Origin: Cheilinus undulatus
Lineage: Eukaryota > Chordata > Actinopteri > Labriformes > Labridae
Direction of reading: 5' to 3'
DNA length: 64,000 nt
Assembly (NCBI RefSeq): GCF_018320785.1
Contig: NC_054877.1
Coordinates: 34,866,151 to 34,930,150, forward strand
A program made the position numbers and the translations under genes. The stretch's first letter is position 1, and each line of letters starts with the position of its first letter. The notes under the pieces were generated by a model, which was not told the DNA's origin, ran no database searches, and saw nothing but the letters and a program-made list of their open reading frames with translations. Below are positions 1 through 17,600 of this stretch, piece by piece.

Positions 1-98
1 ACTACAAAACACAGGTGATGTGAGGGTCAAACCTTCTGTCTGGACTACAGTCTTCACTTTGTTTTAGAGCAGGAAATAGCACTCTGTGTTAGAGCTTA

Positions 99-6139
<6,041 letters not shown>

Positions 6140-6146
<7 letters not shown>

Positions 6147-6215
6147 GTTTGCAATCCTGCAGGCTCACGTCAGGGGTCAGCGGTAGTACCCGGATGTAGC
6201 GCCCCGCCCACCTGC
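6140..6215 (-). promoter_or_regulatory. mier1 core promoter region (YY1, CRE/ATF-like and GC-box motifs)
   Basis: The start codon lies inside CAAACATGGCGGAG, which fits the YY1 consensus AANATGGCG. Within 70 bp upstream are TGACGTGA (6165-6172, ATF/CREB-like), an ETS-like CCGGAT core near 6190 and a CCCCGCCC Sp1-type box at about 6201-6209. No TATA box is seen. This is the layout of a housekeeping promoter. Motif matches are seen in the sequence; their use is inferred. Confidence 0.55.
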
Positions 6216-7031
6216 AGTAACAAGAGTAGTGCTGCACAGCATACTAGTAGACGTGAACACCCGTGCGTTGTGAACATGATCTAGAGACGGGCATGAGAGG
6301 TTCACATTAATTTTATTCTCTATGCAACAGGTACAGATTAACACAAATGTTGGATAATCTGACTTGAACAATCATAGTTTATTGCAGTTTAAAATGAGAG
6401 ATGAGTGTATCTTTTATCAGAATTTATCACACCAACGTTTCTTATTTTGAACTCGAGTGCAAATAAAATATTCATAGTTTAATTGGCAAAACACGACTTT
6501 AAAGCAATTTAAAAACTTAAATTTTCATTGCAACTTGCAAAAAATGTTAACAGTTTTTGCAATTTGCAACATTCCTTTCTCTGAGCACTGCAGGCCTCTG
6601 TTTTGACCTCATGGCTTAGTTTTTTTCTCTGATTGGCATTGTCTGCTGTGAGGCCTCTATAGAAAGGAGTATGCCTTTCTAAATCATGTCCAATTAATTT
6701 AATCTACCACAGCTGGACTCCGATCAAGGTGTAGAAACATGCAGCAAAGATCCAGAGAAATGGAAGGAATCTGAGCTAAATTTCAAGTGTTTTTGCAAAG
6801 GTTCCGAATTCTTATATCAATGTGATATTTCATATTCTTACACAGTTGGTCGTTTTGCAAGGTGTTATGTTGGTAGTCGAGGTTAAAATCCTTCATGTCA
6901 GCTTTTGTCATTTTTTCTTAATGTTTGCTATTTATTCATGTTATCTGCTCTGGTTTAAATTTTTGGGTTTCATTGATTTTATCTTCACTTTTCGTTTACT
7001 TCATTTTTGCTTTCATGTCTGTTTTTACCTG

Positions 7032-7078
<47 letters not shown>
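7032..7078. repeat. (ATT)n microsatellite
   Basis: Fifteen or more perfect ATT trinucleotides in a row. Likely polymorphic. Confidence 0.97.
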
Positions 7079-7449
7079 GCAGTTTCTAGATGTTAAACTA
7101 TTGTGTTCTGATTTAATAATCTCTACCCTTTTTGATTGTTTTAAGCTATTCATATTGTTTTAATTTATATTTGATTCTGTCACTCCTCAACATATTATGT
7201 GCTCTTACATTCCTGGTCCTTAGGTCTTATGCAGTTGAGTTCCTGTGTCCCCTGGATTGGTCTGGGTTTTTATGATGTTTTTAAGCTTCATATATGTTCT
7301 AGGGTTCTCATAAAATCTCTTCTGGGTTCTTTGATGTTGGGGTTACAATGCTGGCTTAATTTTTACTGGGTTCTGTTGTTGTTTGGGTTTTGTCTTTCTT
7401 GTGCTCTTATTCTTGTATTGCATTATGTTTAGTTTTATCTGTGCTTCTG

Positions 7450-8740
7450 CTTATTGTCATAAACCATTGATTTATCAAAGGCTTTTAATACCGTTGATCA
7501 CTCCATTTTATTGAGTAGACTGTCTCACTTGGCCTTAATGTGTTGCTTGTAATTGGTTTACCAACTATTTGACTGACATAACTCAGCCAGTGGCCACTTA
7601 TAATGTAAAATCCTCTTCTATGGTAATTAATATGTGTACCTCAAGGCTTTAGCTTAGGGCTACTTCAGTTTTCATAGTCTATCAATAACATTACTGAAAT
7701 AATAGGAAATTATAAGTTTCATCTTTATGCTGATGATACGATTTTATATACTGATGCACCTTCATACAGTCAAGCTCTCTCTAAACTGCATCATGATACA
7801 AAATCATTGCAACAAGCTCTGATTGATTAAAACTCTGATGAACCAAACAAAAACTGAATACATCTTTTCTTCAAGACAGGACTTTACCCTTTTACTGCTG
7901 CTTTGTCTGCGTTAAACAAATCAATCACTAAATGTGTTCAACAATTCAAGTATTTGGGTGTTAGGCTAGATCAGGGCTTGTCTTTTAAATCACACATTTC
8001 AAATTCAAATTCAGTTGGTAAAATAAGACCCAAGCTATGGTTTCTTTGCAGGAATGATTAAAAAAGATTGTTCAAGCTTCAATACTGCCTGTTTTGGATT
8101 ATGAAGGCACTCTTCATACTAGGCAACTGTTTGTAGAAGCCATCGGATGCTGTATATCACATCGCTCTTCATTTTAACACTGATGATTTTGTACCCGTCA
8201 TTGTGACTTGTATCGCCCTGATGGCTGGCCCTCTTTGGGTCAATGTAGGAAACAGCACAGCATTCTTTCTTTATTTATAGGGTAGTCATTGGTAAACTTC
8301 TTTCTTACCTGACTGCTCTCCCATCTAACATCTCTACCCATACAACCTGATCTCAGGATTGGATCACTTTAAAAACAAAAGGTTTAGGACTTAATGGGGT
8401 AAGATTACTTTCAAGGTTGCTGCATCTTTTATGTGAAATAGTTTTCAAATGATGGCTAGACTGCCTTCTTTGGTATCATGCAGCATTTTCAAAGAATTTG
8501 TGTGGGAACTGCTTAGAGAAAGTGATTGCAACGGTTTTGAAATGTGTTTTTTTAATCAGAATGAGTATGTGTCTGAATGTATTTGTAACTGGTCATTCTG
8601 CATTTTTCAATTCTTTCTTTTATTAGATTGCTGCAGGCCACCCATGCAAAAGACACCTCAATCTCAGTGGGTTCTCCCTGCTAAAACAAATAATAGATAC
8701 AATTCTAAAACCTTTATAAACTTCTGTTTATAAGAGTGCA
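7450..8740 (+). mobile_element. non-LTR retrotransposon (LINE) remnant with reverse transcriptase fragment
   Basis: The plus strand encodes decayed reverse-transcriptase pieces: a DLSKAFNTVDHSILLSRLS-type motif at about 7470-7520, a degraded FADD-like box near 7725, and TKTEYIFSSR near 7850. Further down come carboxy-terminal pieces with LPSNIS near 8320. The 3' end near 8640 has CTCAATCTCAGTGGGTT, typical of L2/Rex1-like fish LINE tails. Many stops and frameshifts make it inactive. The exact clade cannot be fixed by eye. Confidence 0.75.
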
Positions 8741-10349
8741 ATAAAAATATTTTTTATTTTATACAATTATTTTTTAATTGTTAATATCAGATTATTGACA
8801 AAGTTTAATGTACTAATACAAAACAAAAGGCAGATGGTACAGAGAAGGAGTGTGATTGTAAATTATTGATTTCGATATTAATTAATTCATTGGGAGCTGG
8901 ATGCAGAGTAGATAGAAATAAACATCTGTCACTTTCTCTGATATTTACAACATGAAAGAATGAAGTGACTCCAGTTGGAAAAAAACAACCTAAAGACCTA
9001 AAGTGCTTTTTAAGGTACAACAAGAAAGCATTTAAATTAATACATTAAAGCTGCCAATAAAACCCAAAAAAGGAGATCAAACAAACATAAAAGCAAAGAA
9101 ATAAAAATGAATGAAAAGACATTAAACACGGCTAAGACAGAGCATATCAACCGGATTTACAATATTGAATAAATTAGTAGAAAAACTAAAAAAAAGAACT
9201 GATTGATTCACAGAATAACAGTAACTAAATAAGTATGGGATCACTAGAATTCTTTATACCCTCCATGATTTCAAAGCTCACATCTAAAGTATGTGAGAGT
9301 TGTATTTGCACTGTACTTCACATGTTCAGGCTGTGATACTGAGTACAAAGGCAAAGCTGAATGCTGCTTTGATTCCAGATTTATCCAACATCTAACATAT
9401 TATGGAGCTTTTGAACTGAATTTGGCACTCAACGAAAAGGTTGAAAAAATCCAAGACAAGGGATTAAGGAAATTGTGAGGGTTTTAAATGAGATGCTGAG
9501 AATACTGTGTTGATGTAGGCCTATAGCCAGTACATGCCTGTGGTATCATCAGCCATAAATGATATCAGATGGTATCTATTATATTTTTACACCTTTGACT
9601 GGTGTGAAAGCCTTGCTACAAAAACTTATATAATTCCTAGTTAGGAAGTGGTGAGCTGTACAATATAAGTTTCATCACAAAAGGAGCTTTCTTGTAGTTC
9701 AGCTACATTCATACTGTCATGGTAATCCACTTTCTGACCATTATTGGTAAAGTGTCCTTAACAATATGTTAGGAAATACAGAAAACTTTTTCACTCCTTT
9801 TGATCAGCCTTGACCTTTTCCCCACACTCTGACACACATGAAAGCACACCAAGGAAATGATTAATCCATCCATTATCTACACTGCTAGTCCCATTTAAAG
9901 TCATGGGGAGCCGAGACGAGGTACACTCTGAACTGGTCCCCAGTCAGTCACAGGTTTGACAAATAGAGACAAACAACCAACCATACCCACACTCAAACCA
10001 TCAGATGATTTAGAATCACTAATAACCATCTAACTCCTGTACCACTGTGAAGCCTCAGAGATCAGATATGCAAATATCTGACTGCTGGACATGTTGTGAA
10101 AGCTCAGAGTGATGTTCATTGCACTTTTGGTGTGATAAGTAGAATACTTTAAGGCTTTGGTTTATGTGTCTTCGCCTTTTAAGGGGTTGGCAATACACTA
10201 AACAATACCCTTAATTACATGATATTTTTGGTTAAAAGTGTGTTTTACATAATTTTCATTGGTAAGAACTTTGTCCTTTTTCAATAAGAAGTTTCAATTA
10301 TTTTGATAAGTTGGTTTATTAATCAAACTTACACCAAACCAGGACTCTA

Positions 10350-11237
10350 TCTGAGCAATTGGGGGAGAAGGGCCTAAGAGAGGTGACCAAGAATCTGATG
10401 GTGACTGACTGAGCTCCAGAGATACTGGGTGGACAAAGTTCCAGAAGGATAACCATCACTGCAGCCCTCCACCAATCTGGGATTTATGGCAGCATGGCTA
10501 TGAAAGCCTCTTCTCAGTGTAAAGCACATGAAAGCCTGTTTGGAGTTTGCAAGGGATTTTCTGGTCCGATGAAACCATGATTGAACTGTTTGGCTCAATT
10601 CTAAACGTTACATCCAGAGGAAACCCGGCATCCCCTCATCACCTGTCCAATACCATCCCAACAGTGAAGCATGGTGGTGGCAGCATCATGCTGTGGGGGT
10701 GTTTTTCAGCAGCAGGGACTGGGAGACTGGTCAGGGTTGAGGGAAAGCTGAATGGAGCCGGGTGCCAAGATATCCTCAATGAAAACCTGTTCTGCAGGAC
10801 TTCTGAGTGGGCCAAATCACCTTCCAACATGGCGATGACCCTGAGCACACAGCAAGGACAACACAGGAATGCCTTAGGGACAACTTTCTGAATGTCCTAG
10901 AGTGGCCCAGCCTGAGACCTGACTTGAACCCTATCAAACATCTCTGGAGAGACCTGAAAATGTCTGCCCTCCAACCCGACTGAGCTTGAGAGGATTTGCA
11001 AAGAAGAAATATATAAAATCCGCCAAACCAGGTTTGTAAAGTTTTTCTTGTGTCATATTCATGATATTCATTGACACTGCAGTTTTTTTCTTTTCAATAA
11101 AATTGCTACAATTCTGCTTTCACACTGCCATGATGGGGTACTGAGAGTAGATTAATTAGAAAAAATGACTCTGAATGATTGTTGCATCAAGCTGTAACAT
11201 AACAAAACTGAATAAGGTAAAGGGGGTCTGAATACTA
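10350..11237 (+). mobile_element. Tc1-like transposon fragment, 5' truncated
   Basis: Transposase pieces run on the plus strand: [20 protein letters not shown], then [19 protein letters not shown] at about 10665-10720, and a decayed NPIENLW-like end near 10930. The 3' flank (about 11130-11230) shares sequence with the ends of the 32.07 kb element (gggggtctgaatact). No left inverted repeat was found. It is inactive. Confidence 0.85.
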
Positions 11238-12102
11238 AGTTGGTTAATAAACCAACTAACAAAAAAGTTCGGACTTCTACATGAAAAATTACTGAGTAAT
11301 ATGACTGAAAAAATACATTTAACAAATCCCTTTCTAAGTAAAAGTACCCTACTTATCACACAAAAGTGAAATCAGTGCTATTTTGAGCTAACACTGTAAA
11401 TTCTACTTGGGTTGCTAATCTGTATTTCCACCTCTTACAGTCTGATGGACCATAATTGTTTGTTTGCAGAGCTGTGCTTTCCATAGAGTTGTGTCCATGA
11501 CAGTAATCATTTATACCATGTGAGCTATGGATGTGTACAGTGTAAAATAAGAAGCAAATGTCACCGTATGCTTGGTATAGCAGCATTCACCTTTCTTGAC
11601 AGATAAATAAGATAAATACAAACTATATTTTTAGTTGTGGTTATTCTAAGACACATTTGACCACTATATTTTTTGAGCTTGACTCTACTTAAGAACATGG
11701 TTCAGTTGGAAAACAAGTGTACTGGTTAATGTGACTGTCTCTTCTGGGAATTGCTGATTTATGTTCATGATAACACGCAGAGACTCCACCGTGTTGCTAT
11801 GCAGAGACCCATCATCTAAGTTTGCCGTGTGACAGATATCTCAAGAGATCCATTAAGAAACACTTTGCTTAATCCATGGCAATAAAAAAACCTGCAGTTT
11901 GGACATTAGAAAGCAATTCTCTCTGTGACATTTACCAAAAAGTAGTCAATCAGTGATCACCACAGTGGCCTGGATTCCCACACTCATCCTAAATGACCTG
12001 ATCCAACATCCGCTCTTAAGAGCATATGACGGTTACTACAGATAACACTGTTTGTTTGCACACCTGAAGGCCTGGGCAGGAGTGAAGCATCAGTGAAGAC
12101 CC

Positions 12103-12110
12103 TATAAAAA
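12103..12110 (+). promoter_or_regulatory. TATA box of insl5
   Basis: TATAAAAA lies 36 bp upstream of the first ATG, so transcription probably starts about 5-10 bp before the coding sequence with a very short 5' UTR. A tight TATA promoter fits a cell-type-restricted hormone gene. Confidence 0.7.
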
Positions 12111-12138
12111 GGGACCATCAGGACAGTAGTATCAGAGA

Positions 12139-12319
12139 ATGAACATGAGGCCCCTCCTTCTGCTGGCGGTGCTGCTGTGCATGTTGTGTGTAGCACAGGT
12201 TCAGACGCAGGATAATGCCCTCAGGCTGTGTGGACGTGCATTTGTGCGGGCGGTGGTGTACACCTGTGGAGGATCGAGGTGGAAAAGGCTGATGGGGGAA
12301 GAGACGTCTTTATACAGCA
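12139..12319 (+). CDS. insl5: insl5 exon 1 (signal peptide, B chain)
   Basis: Sixty codons plus one base. It holds the signal peptide, the B chain and the start of the C-peptide, ending before the donor GTGAGT at 12320. Confidence 0.92.
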
Positions 12320-12533
12320 GTGAGTATAGACTGAGATATTACACTTTGAAGTTAATTTGTCAGTAATGAAACCAAAAGAAAGACTTGATTTCTGTGATCT
12401 CTTTGCAGGTAGAGATCCAGAACAGATGATTGGGTCTGCGATGGGGCGTTATCGACGAGACCAAAAGCAGGCGCTAATATCAGTGTGCTGTCAAATAGGC
12501 TGTCGAAAGAGTGACCTCTCCATGCTCTGCTAG
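12139..12533 (+). CDS. insl5: insl5, relaxin-family peptide hormone precursor (two exons)
   Basis: Secreted prohormone of the insulin/relaxin superfamily. Exons 12139-12319 and 12409-12533 join at a phase-1 intron with GTGAGT and TTTGCAG borders, the conserved position in this superfamily. The product is 101 aa. Residues 3-23 form a signal peptide. The B chain has RLCGRAFVRAVVYTCGGSRW (Cys31, Cys43). Processing sites are KR at 49-50 and RYRR at 74-77. The A chain carries CCQIGCRKSDLSMLC (Cys87, 88, 92, 101). Family knowledge: INSL5 signals through RXFP4-type receptors, mostly from gut endocrine cells. The name rests on synteny between mier1 and dynlt5. The B chain on its own looks closer to relaxin-3. 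The C-peptide is very short and the precursor is about 30 aa shorter than human INSL5. An a or b copy cannot be assigned. The second ATG (12145) is an alternative start. Confidence 0.9.
12409..12533 (+). CDS. insl5: insl5 exon 2 (C-peptide end, A chain, stop)
   Basis: Begins after TTTGCAG, carries the RYRR cleavage site and the A chain with its four cysteines, and ends at TAG 12531-12533. The spacing CC-3-C-8-C is the insulin-superfamily A-chain signature. Confidence 0.93.
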
Positions 12534-12648
12534 AGGGAAACATCCCAGAGCGCCCAGAGAGATCATCATCAATGTGTCATCCATACTTTCAAATATAATC
12601 TTCAGAATGTCAACTGGAAAATGTGGTTTAATTTTTCATGCTAAGAAA

Positions 12649-12654
12649 AATAAA
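12649..12654 (+). terminator. insl5 polyadenylation signal
   Basis: AATAAA lies 116 bp after the insl5 stop codon, followed by TGTTGTTTTTGT-type GU-rich sequence near 12680. The signal gives a compact transcript of roughly 0.45 kb after splicing. Confidence 0.7.
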
Positions 12655-12787
12655 CAATGAAATCTGCTTACAGATTCCTGCTCTGTTGTTTTTGTATGGC
12701 AAAATATACAACTGAGATGAAGAAGAATAGCTCCTCTTTTGTATAGGCGTTTAAAATTAGTCTTGTTTTTATCAGTCTCTACATGGT

Positions 12788-12991
12788 TCAGTCATAGTAA
12801 ACACCATAGACAGTTGCCACACCAAACAAAGAGCTGTTCTGGAAGGAGTAAGAGGCAGAAGTGTCATTCGACGCGTCCCACAGGCAGCGGCTGCTGATCT
12901 GCATGCTCTGTCCAGTAAGCTGCCCAATGTGAACCAGGACCACAATTTTATATCTGGGTATCATCAGCTCCTTGACCTGGGCTCTTATCAC
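12788..12991 (-). CDS. dynlt5: dynlt5 coding exon 4 and stop
   Basis: Encodes [20 protein letters not shown] to [12 protein letters not shown] then TGA. It carries the Tctex1 beta strands and is the most conserved part of the gene. Confidence 0.95.
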   Translation of the reverse strand: MIRAQVKELMIPRYKIVVLVHIGQLTGQSMQISSRCLWDASNDTSASYSFQNSSLFGVATVYGVYYD

Positions 12992-14277
12992 CTAAGAGGA
13001 AGCGATGCAAAGAATGAAACACATAGCTCATGAACTACAAGGTATTCAAAATGCATGACTTTATGGTTCAGTTCATTTACCTCACATATTGTTTTGGTCA
13101 TTTTTTGAGACCACTCTCCTTCATATTTTTCTTCTTGGAGGTAAGTGGTGAGCACATCCTTCAGTATGTCTGTGACAGCAGGGACGGGGAAGCGTTTGTA
13201 AGGTCCTGTGATTAGAAAAATGAGAACGAAAGTACAATGTTGAATAAGTTTGACCTTAGATGAAAACCATTGGACAAACAAACTATCTAAATCAATGCTT
13301 TGGTGTATAATAGTTGTGGGCTGAGTGCATGCATTTTTCTTTTAATTTTCTGTTTAGTGTAAAGCATTTTGTGCTACATTGCACTGTATGAAAAGTGCTA
13401 TACAAATAAAGATTGATTGATTGTTTAATAGCTGTAGTAAAAGGTCTAAATCAGGAGAATTACATTCAACATTCCCTCTCAAATAAAATCTAATTATAAT
13501 CAACAACAGCTTTAGTACAATGAAGACAAATGTCAGGTTTTAGTCTGGAATATTGAAAATGAGTTATTCATATGAAAATGTTTGTTTTTTTTTATTGTTG
13601 AAATGTGATCAAATTAACCTTCTGCAGGAATGGCAACACATAGGGGCTGGGGGCTGTATACAACTGCTAACACCACTTTTTTCTTTTCAAAATATTTGTG
13701 TATAGGTCATGTGTTTTTTCATGTAAATGCAAATGAATAAAACACAACCGTTCAACTATTCTGTCTATCTACTTAAGCCTTTGTACTAGTACAGCATATC
13801 CATATTTGGAGATGATGTTGTTTTGCAGCATATTTGCCAAACAGGTGGCTGTTATCTCACCCAACTGGTAGGTGTTCTCCATTGAAACGACCATCCGAGT
13901 GTTGTCATCATGGTGTCCTAGTTCAGTTAAGCACGACACGGTACTGACAGAGCTGAAAGACAAGATTAGAAGAGCTGAAGCACTGTGGTATAAACACAAT
14001 ACACTGAAGTTGAAGAACTCTGTATACGTAAGAAAAAACAGGCTGATAAAAACATGCTGTGTTGATGTGAATGCAGCCTGAATATCAGTCATTATCATGT
14101 CTGAGTAAAGCTGACGTAAAAAATGACCTAAAATAATGAAATTAAAGGCAAATACAATATGTATACTCACTCCTTGGTCCTTGTATCTTTGCCTCTGACC
14201 CCATGGCTTCCCTCGGAGGCCCCCTTGCCTGTCTTCTTCTCTCTTTTTTGGGTTTTCTCTTTCAGCACATCAGACAT
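12788..14277 (-). CDS. dynlt5: dynlt5 (tctex1d1), Tctex-type dynein light chain (four coding exons)
   Basis: Tctex1-domain dynein light chain family member 5, thought to act as an accessory light chain for dynein or cilia. Coding exons 14171-14277, 13861-13952, 13081-13205 and 12788-12991 join in one frame of 528 nt, giving 175 aa (human TCTEX1D1 is about 179). The amino terminus ([19 protein letters not shown]) is basic and disordered. The Tctex1 fold covers roughly residues 70-175: [17 protein letters not shown], then [17 protein letters not shown], then [15 protein letters not shown], ending YGVYYD. All borders are GT-AG. The start was chosen at 14277 because it opens in GCCATGT and fits the family length; the frame stays open for a few codons upstream. 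It is tail-to-tail with insl5, whose polyadenylation signal lies 134 bp from this stop. Confidence 0.92.
13081..13205 (-). CDS. dynlt5: dynlt5 coding exon 3
   Basis: Encodes [20 protein letters not shown] to KMTKTICE, the first helices of the Tctex1 domain. Acceptor TCACAG, donor GTAAAT. Confidence 0.92.
13325..13428 (+). repeat. 3' tail of a fish retroelement in dynlt5 intron
   Basis: The stretch GTAAAGCATTTTGTGCTACA through GTGCTATACAAATAAAGATT and the GATTGATTG terminal repeat is the common 3' end of L2/CR1-like fish retroelements. Only the tail is present. Confidence 0.6.
13861..13952 (-). CDS. dynlt5: dynlt5 coding exon 2
   Basis: Encodes [20 protein letters not shown] to MENTYQLG. Acceptor TTTCAG, donor GTGAG after the first base of a Gly codon. 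Confidence 0.85.
14171..14277 (-). CDS. dynlt5: dynlt5 coding exon 1
   Basis: Encodes the Lys-rich amino terminus from MSDVLKEK to GKDTRTK, ending in phase 2 before GTGAGT. Confidence 0.85.
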
Positions 14278-14627
14278 GGCACCTTCCTTTGACTGTAGCT
14301 TGTCTTCAGAAGAGGAAAACCTTAACAGTTCATCTAATATTTTCAGGAAGATAATACAGTCAAAGAGTTAGTTCATAACATCATACAGTATATCAAAAGC
14401 AACAGGCTAACATTGAAACTATTCAAAATTTAAAAGCATTTGCTAGCTTTCTTTCTATGTAAATAGAAACAAGTTAGCTAATAAGCTGCTGCCGACGGAT
14501 AGTAGCTGGTCCGTAATTCTCAGTTACAACCATCAGCCAGTGATAACGATAGTTAAACACTTTGTTTTATATTTTGTCAAACAGGTGATACAGAAACCTT
14601 CCAGATGAAAATATGTGAACTTTTTAC

Positions 14628-14680
14628 CGATTTTAGGACGTCTTAAAACAAGCAGAGCAGTCTTTAGCCGGGTGAGCTTG
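14628..14680 (-). other. probable dynlt5 5' UTR first exon
   Basis: A good minus-strand donor (ATCG followed by GTAAAAAG) ends at 14628, in the most GC-balanced stretch upstream of the coding start. The X-box lies just beyond at 14683-14696. This suggests a short noncoding first exon. The upper boundary is a guess, and the matching acceptor before 14277 is not certain. Confidence 0.4.
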
Positions 14681-14682
14681 GT

Positions 14683-14696
14683 GTTGTCATGGTGAC
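14683..14696. promoter_or_regulatory. RFX-type X-box upstream of dynlt5
   Basis: GTTGTCATGGTGAC matches the palindromic X-box GTTGCCATGGCAAC at 11 of 14 positions with the correct AT centre. RFX factors drive ciliary genes, and DYNLT5 is a ciliary or dynein-related gene, so position and target agree. Binding is inferred. Confidence 0.5.
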
Positions 14697-17600
14697 CCTA
14701 AACCGCCTGCTCCAAACTTCCGGTGAAATACCAGCCAACCAAGGTCTAGGACCTGCAACCTCCAAAGTGAATTATTACTATAAAGTTGCACAGCCGCCAG
14801 TCCTCACAAATGGTGGGGGCACAGGGGACCAGTCAGGGCTTGACATCGACACGCGCCAACCAGCAAAATACAGGTGGATTTCAGTCATGACAGGTAGTGC
14901 AGGGACTGCCACCACCCACTTTTGCGGTCAGAACTGATTGGTGACACATCCTGTGTTTTAGGGGAGAACGGGGACAATTGTAACACACTCAATTCCTCCA
15001 ATTAGAAACCAACTAGTGTGATGAAACCAACTCTGCACATGCTCAGAAGGATTCTCTCTCTCTCTGCTGTACACAAAAAAAAAAAAAAAGATTTTGAGGA
15101 ACAAATGTTTCTTTTTGGTTTGACAAATGTTCTTTTTCTGCTGTCTAAAGTTTTGCAATTGCCATAGCCTACTAAAAGCCATACTACCTCATGTAAGCAA
15201 ATGCTGACTTAATTTTATTAAAGTTTGGCTACAGACAGTTCTTGGCTGTTGAATCTGAAATGATTTGAATACATCCAAGTAATAAAAATGTACTGAGTGC
15301 AAAATAATTCTTACAGTCACTTATTAGTGCCATGAGCTGTGGTGTTTCCATAAAGAGATACATCTTTTGCTTTGAGTTAATTGTACAGTCTACTTGCATT
15401 GGGGGAAATAAGAAACTATATTGAAAACACCTTGGTAAATTTATGTGATACTGTAGCAGAAATGGGAATACTTTAGAGTTAACTCTAATCCGAAATATAG
15501 AAGGTAAATATGATGTTTCTAGCCAATGTTACAATTGCCTGAACTGAACAAAACAGTCATACCTTTACAAGTTAAAATACAGCATTAGCTCTATTAACTA
15601 GTGCAAAAATAGATGTTTCTTATATTTAAAAATGGCATGTGTATTCCAAGTAATCTGTGGCTTATGAAGGAAAATCTGAAAAATGTTACAATAGCCCTCG
15701 GCCTACTCTAACTGGGTTTTACTGTTAATGCCAGTGTTTGTCAACTTTTACAGGGGTCAGTTTTCACCTCAAATAATTACAAAGTGCTAGATTTGTGCCC
15801 ACTTTATATTAGACCACAAACTTGGTTCGTTGGTTTGTGTTTTCTACAGGGTTGTTGTGGGAGAAAAATTGGTTTTATGTTTGAACTACAGAGTTTTTTA
15901 TATTTCAAAGGATCTAGTTTAAGATAATTTTAGCACATCATAGCCAACTTTTATCATATACTGTATGTTATTTCAAACAAGAAAATTGTGTCTGGTGAAA
16001 ATTCAGAGTGGCTAGTAACCACGATGGCTGGTGGACACAATTTTTATTTTGCAAAAATGCTTCATTTTAGTTCCGTTTTTCATTAGTTTTACTGTTCATT
16101 TTGTTTTTAGTCATTTAGGATATTTGTTAGGGGTGAGACCACAAAGGGCCAGAAAAAGTAAACATACAATTTTAACACAATATAAAGATAGAATACTCTT
16201 CACTACTCACTTCATTTATTCAAATTTGATGTTTGAATACAACACAATACCTAAAATTACCATTGTGTGAAGTCTTCTTTAGTCAAATCAGGCCCTTTTA
16301 TACTCTCCAGACTTCTGTGTACATGTCAGTCAGTCTGCTGCTGTCAAAGACTAAAATTAAAGATATTTGGGCCCTAATTTCATTTCATTTTAGTGAGTTT
16401 TATAAGTACACAATAAAATAAGGATTTGGTTTATTTTTGTAAAGCCTTTTTTATTTCAGTTTCAATTAAACAAAATGATTTTTGCATTTTAGTGTAGTTA
16501 GTTATTTTTAATTATCTGTATTATCCTTGGGTCTGATACACTATGAGACTATTTAAACACAACCAGTCACATTTATGTCAAATCAGAAAAATGAACAAAT
16601 GAGAGAAAGATAAATGCCTCATATTTCCTCTTCTTTATTACCAAGTAAAACAGGTATTACATTATATTGATTTTTTCATATATTTACTTTCAAAATCTTT
16701 GGATGGGAAATTTACATGAGATGTTTGCATATTCTGTGTCTAACGCAGTGAAAGGAATATAGCCAAAACATTGTAGAAAAAATAAACTTACAGAAAAATA
16801 AACTTACAGAAACCCTCCAATACTGGAGGACTTATAACATCTGTTCAATAATAAGGCAAAGAAAAATATAAGCATTATAAACAAAAACATAACTGTCCTA
16901 TTTAAGAAAAAAGCTTGTTTTGTTGATTTTTCTAGAACTTAATGAATTACACTCAGGCCAAAACTGTGAGTCAACACATTAAAAAATTCTATGAAATGTG
17001 ATGTTCAATACATGTACATGAGGCCATGAACTCCTTAACTGATGAATTTGAAGGTGTATTTTGAGTGCGAGTCAAACACAGGAGAATGTCAAACACCTAT
17101 ATCAGATGCATGGTATATAGATGAAAACATGCCAAATTTATTGACAATGGGTTTTTGAAGGTGCAACAACAGCAAAACAGAGAGTGGAGGTTAAAGTGAA
17201 GGCAAAAAGTCTCCTCTCATAGCACAATTATACAGTAACACACGTATCATGACCGTATCGGAATGACTAAATTAGTATTGCATTGATAAGATCTGTGATG
17301 GACAAATGCAGATTTCATGCGGCACCGTTTGGAGTTATTCATCAACAGTAACACAGTTTTTTACAGGAAACCCACATGTAAAACCATAGATGAAAAGTGT
17401 TGGTGTTATTAGGACCTAATGCGTCATGAGTGCTGACATCAATAAACCAAGAGACAATCACAGACACATCCATATGCCCAGAGAAATATTTGAAACATAG
17501 CTTTTTTATATACACTTTTTACATTTTAAATATTGCTATTAGAAAATGATAAAACATTTATTCAACATGGTGGAAAAGGAAGAAAATAAACGGGGACGTG

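Larger units (their letters stand above)
6250..12060. other. mier1-insl5 intergenic interval; wdr78/dnai4 not found
   Basis: In the human block the WD-repeat dynein gene WDR78 (DNAI4) sits between MIER1 and INSL5 on the INSL5 strand. I read this 5.8-kb interval on both strands and saw no WD-repeat exon. It holds an ATT microsatellite, a decayed LINE and a Tc1 fragment. Single stray open frames such as 9293-9478 have no splice context and no recognisable family. Absence is inferred by eye only. Confidence 0.55.

Noticed and set aside
9293..9478. 61-codon plus-strand open frame with several cysteines in the mier1-insl5 gap
   Set aside because: No splice sites, no family motif and no similarity to WD repeats; a chance frame in AT-rich DNA.
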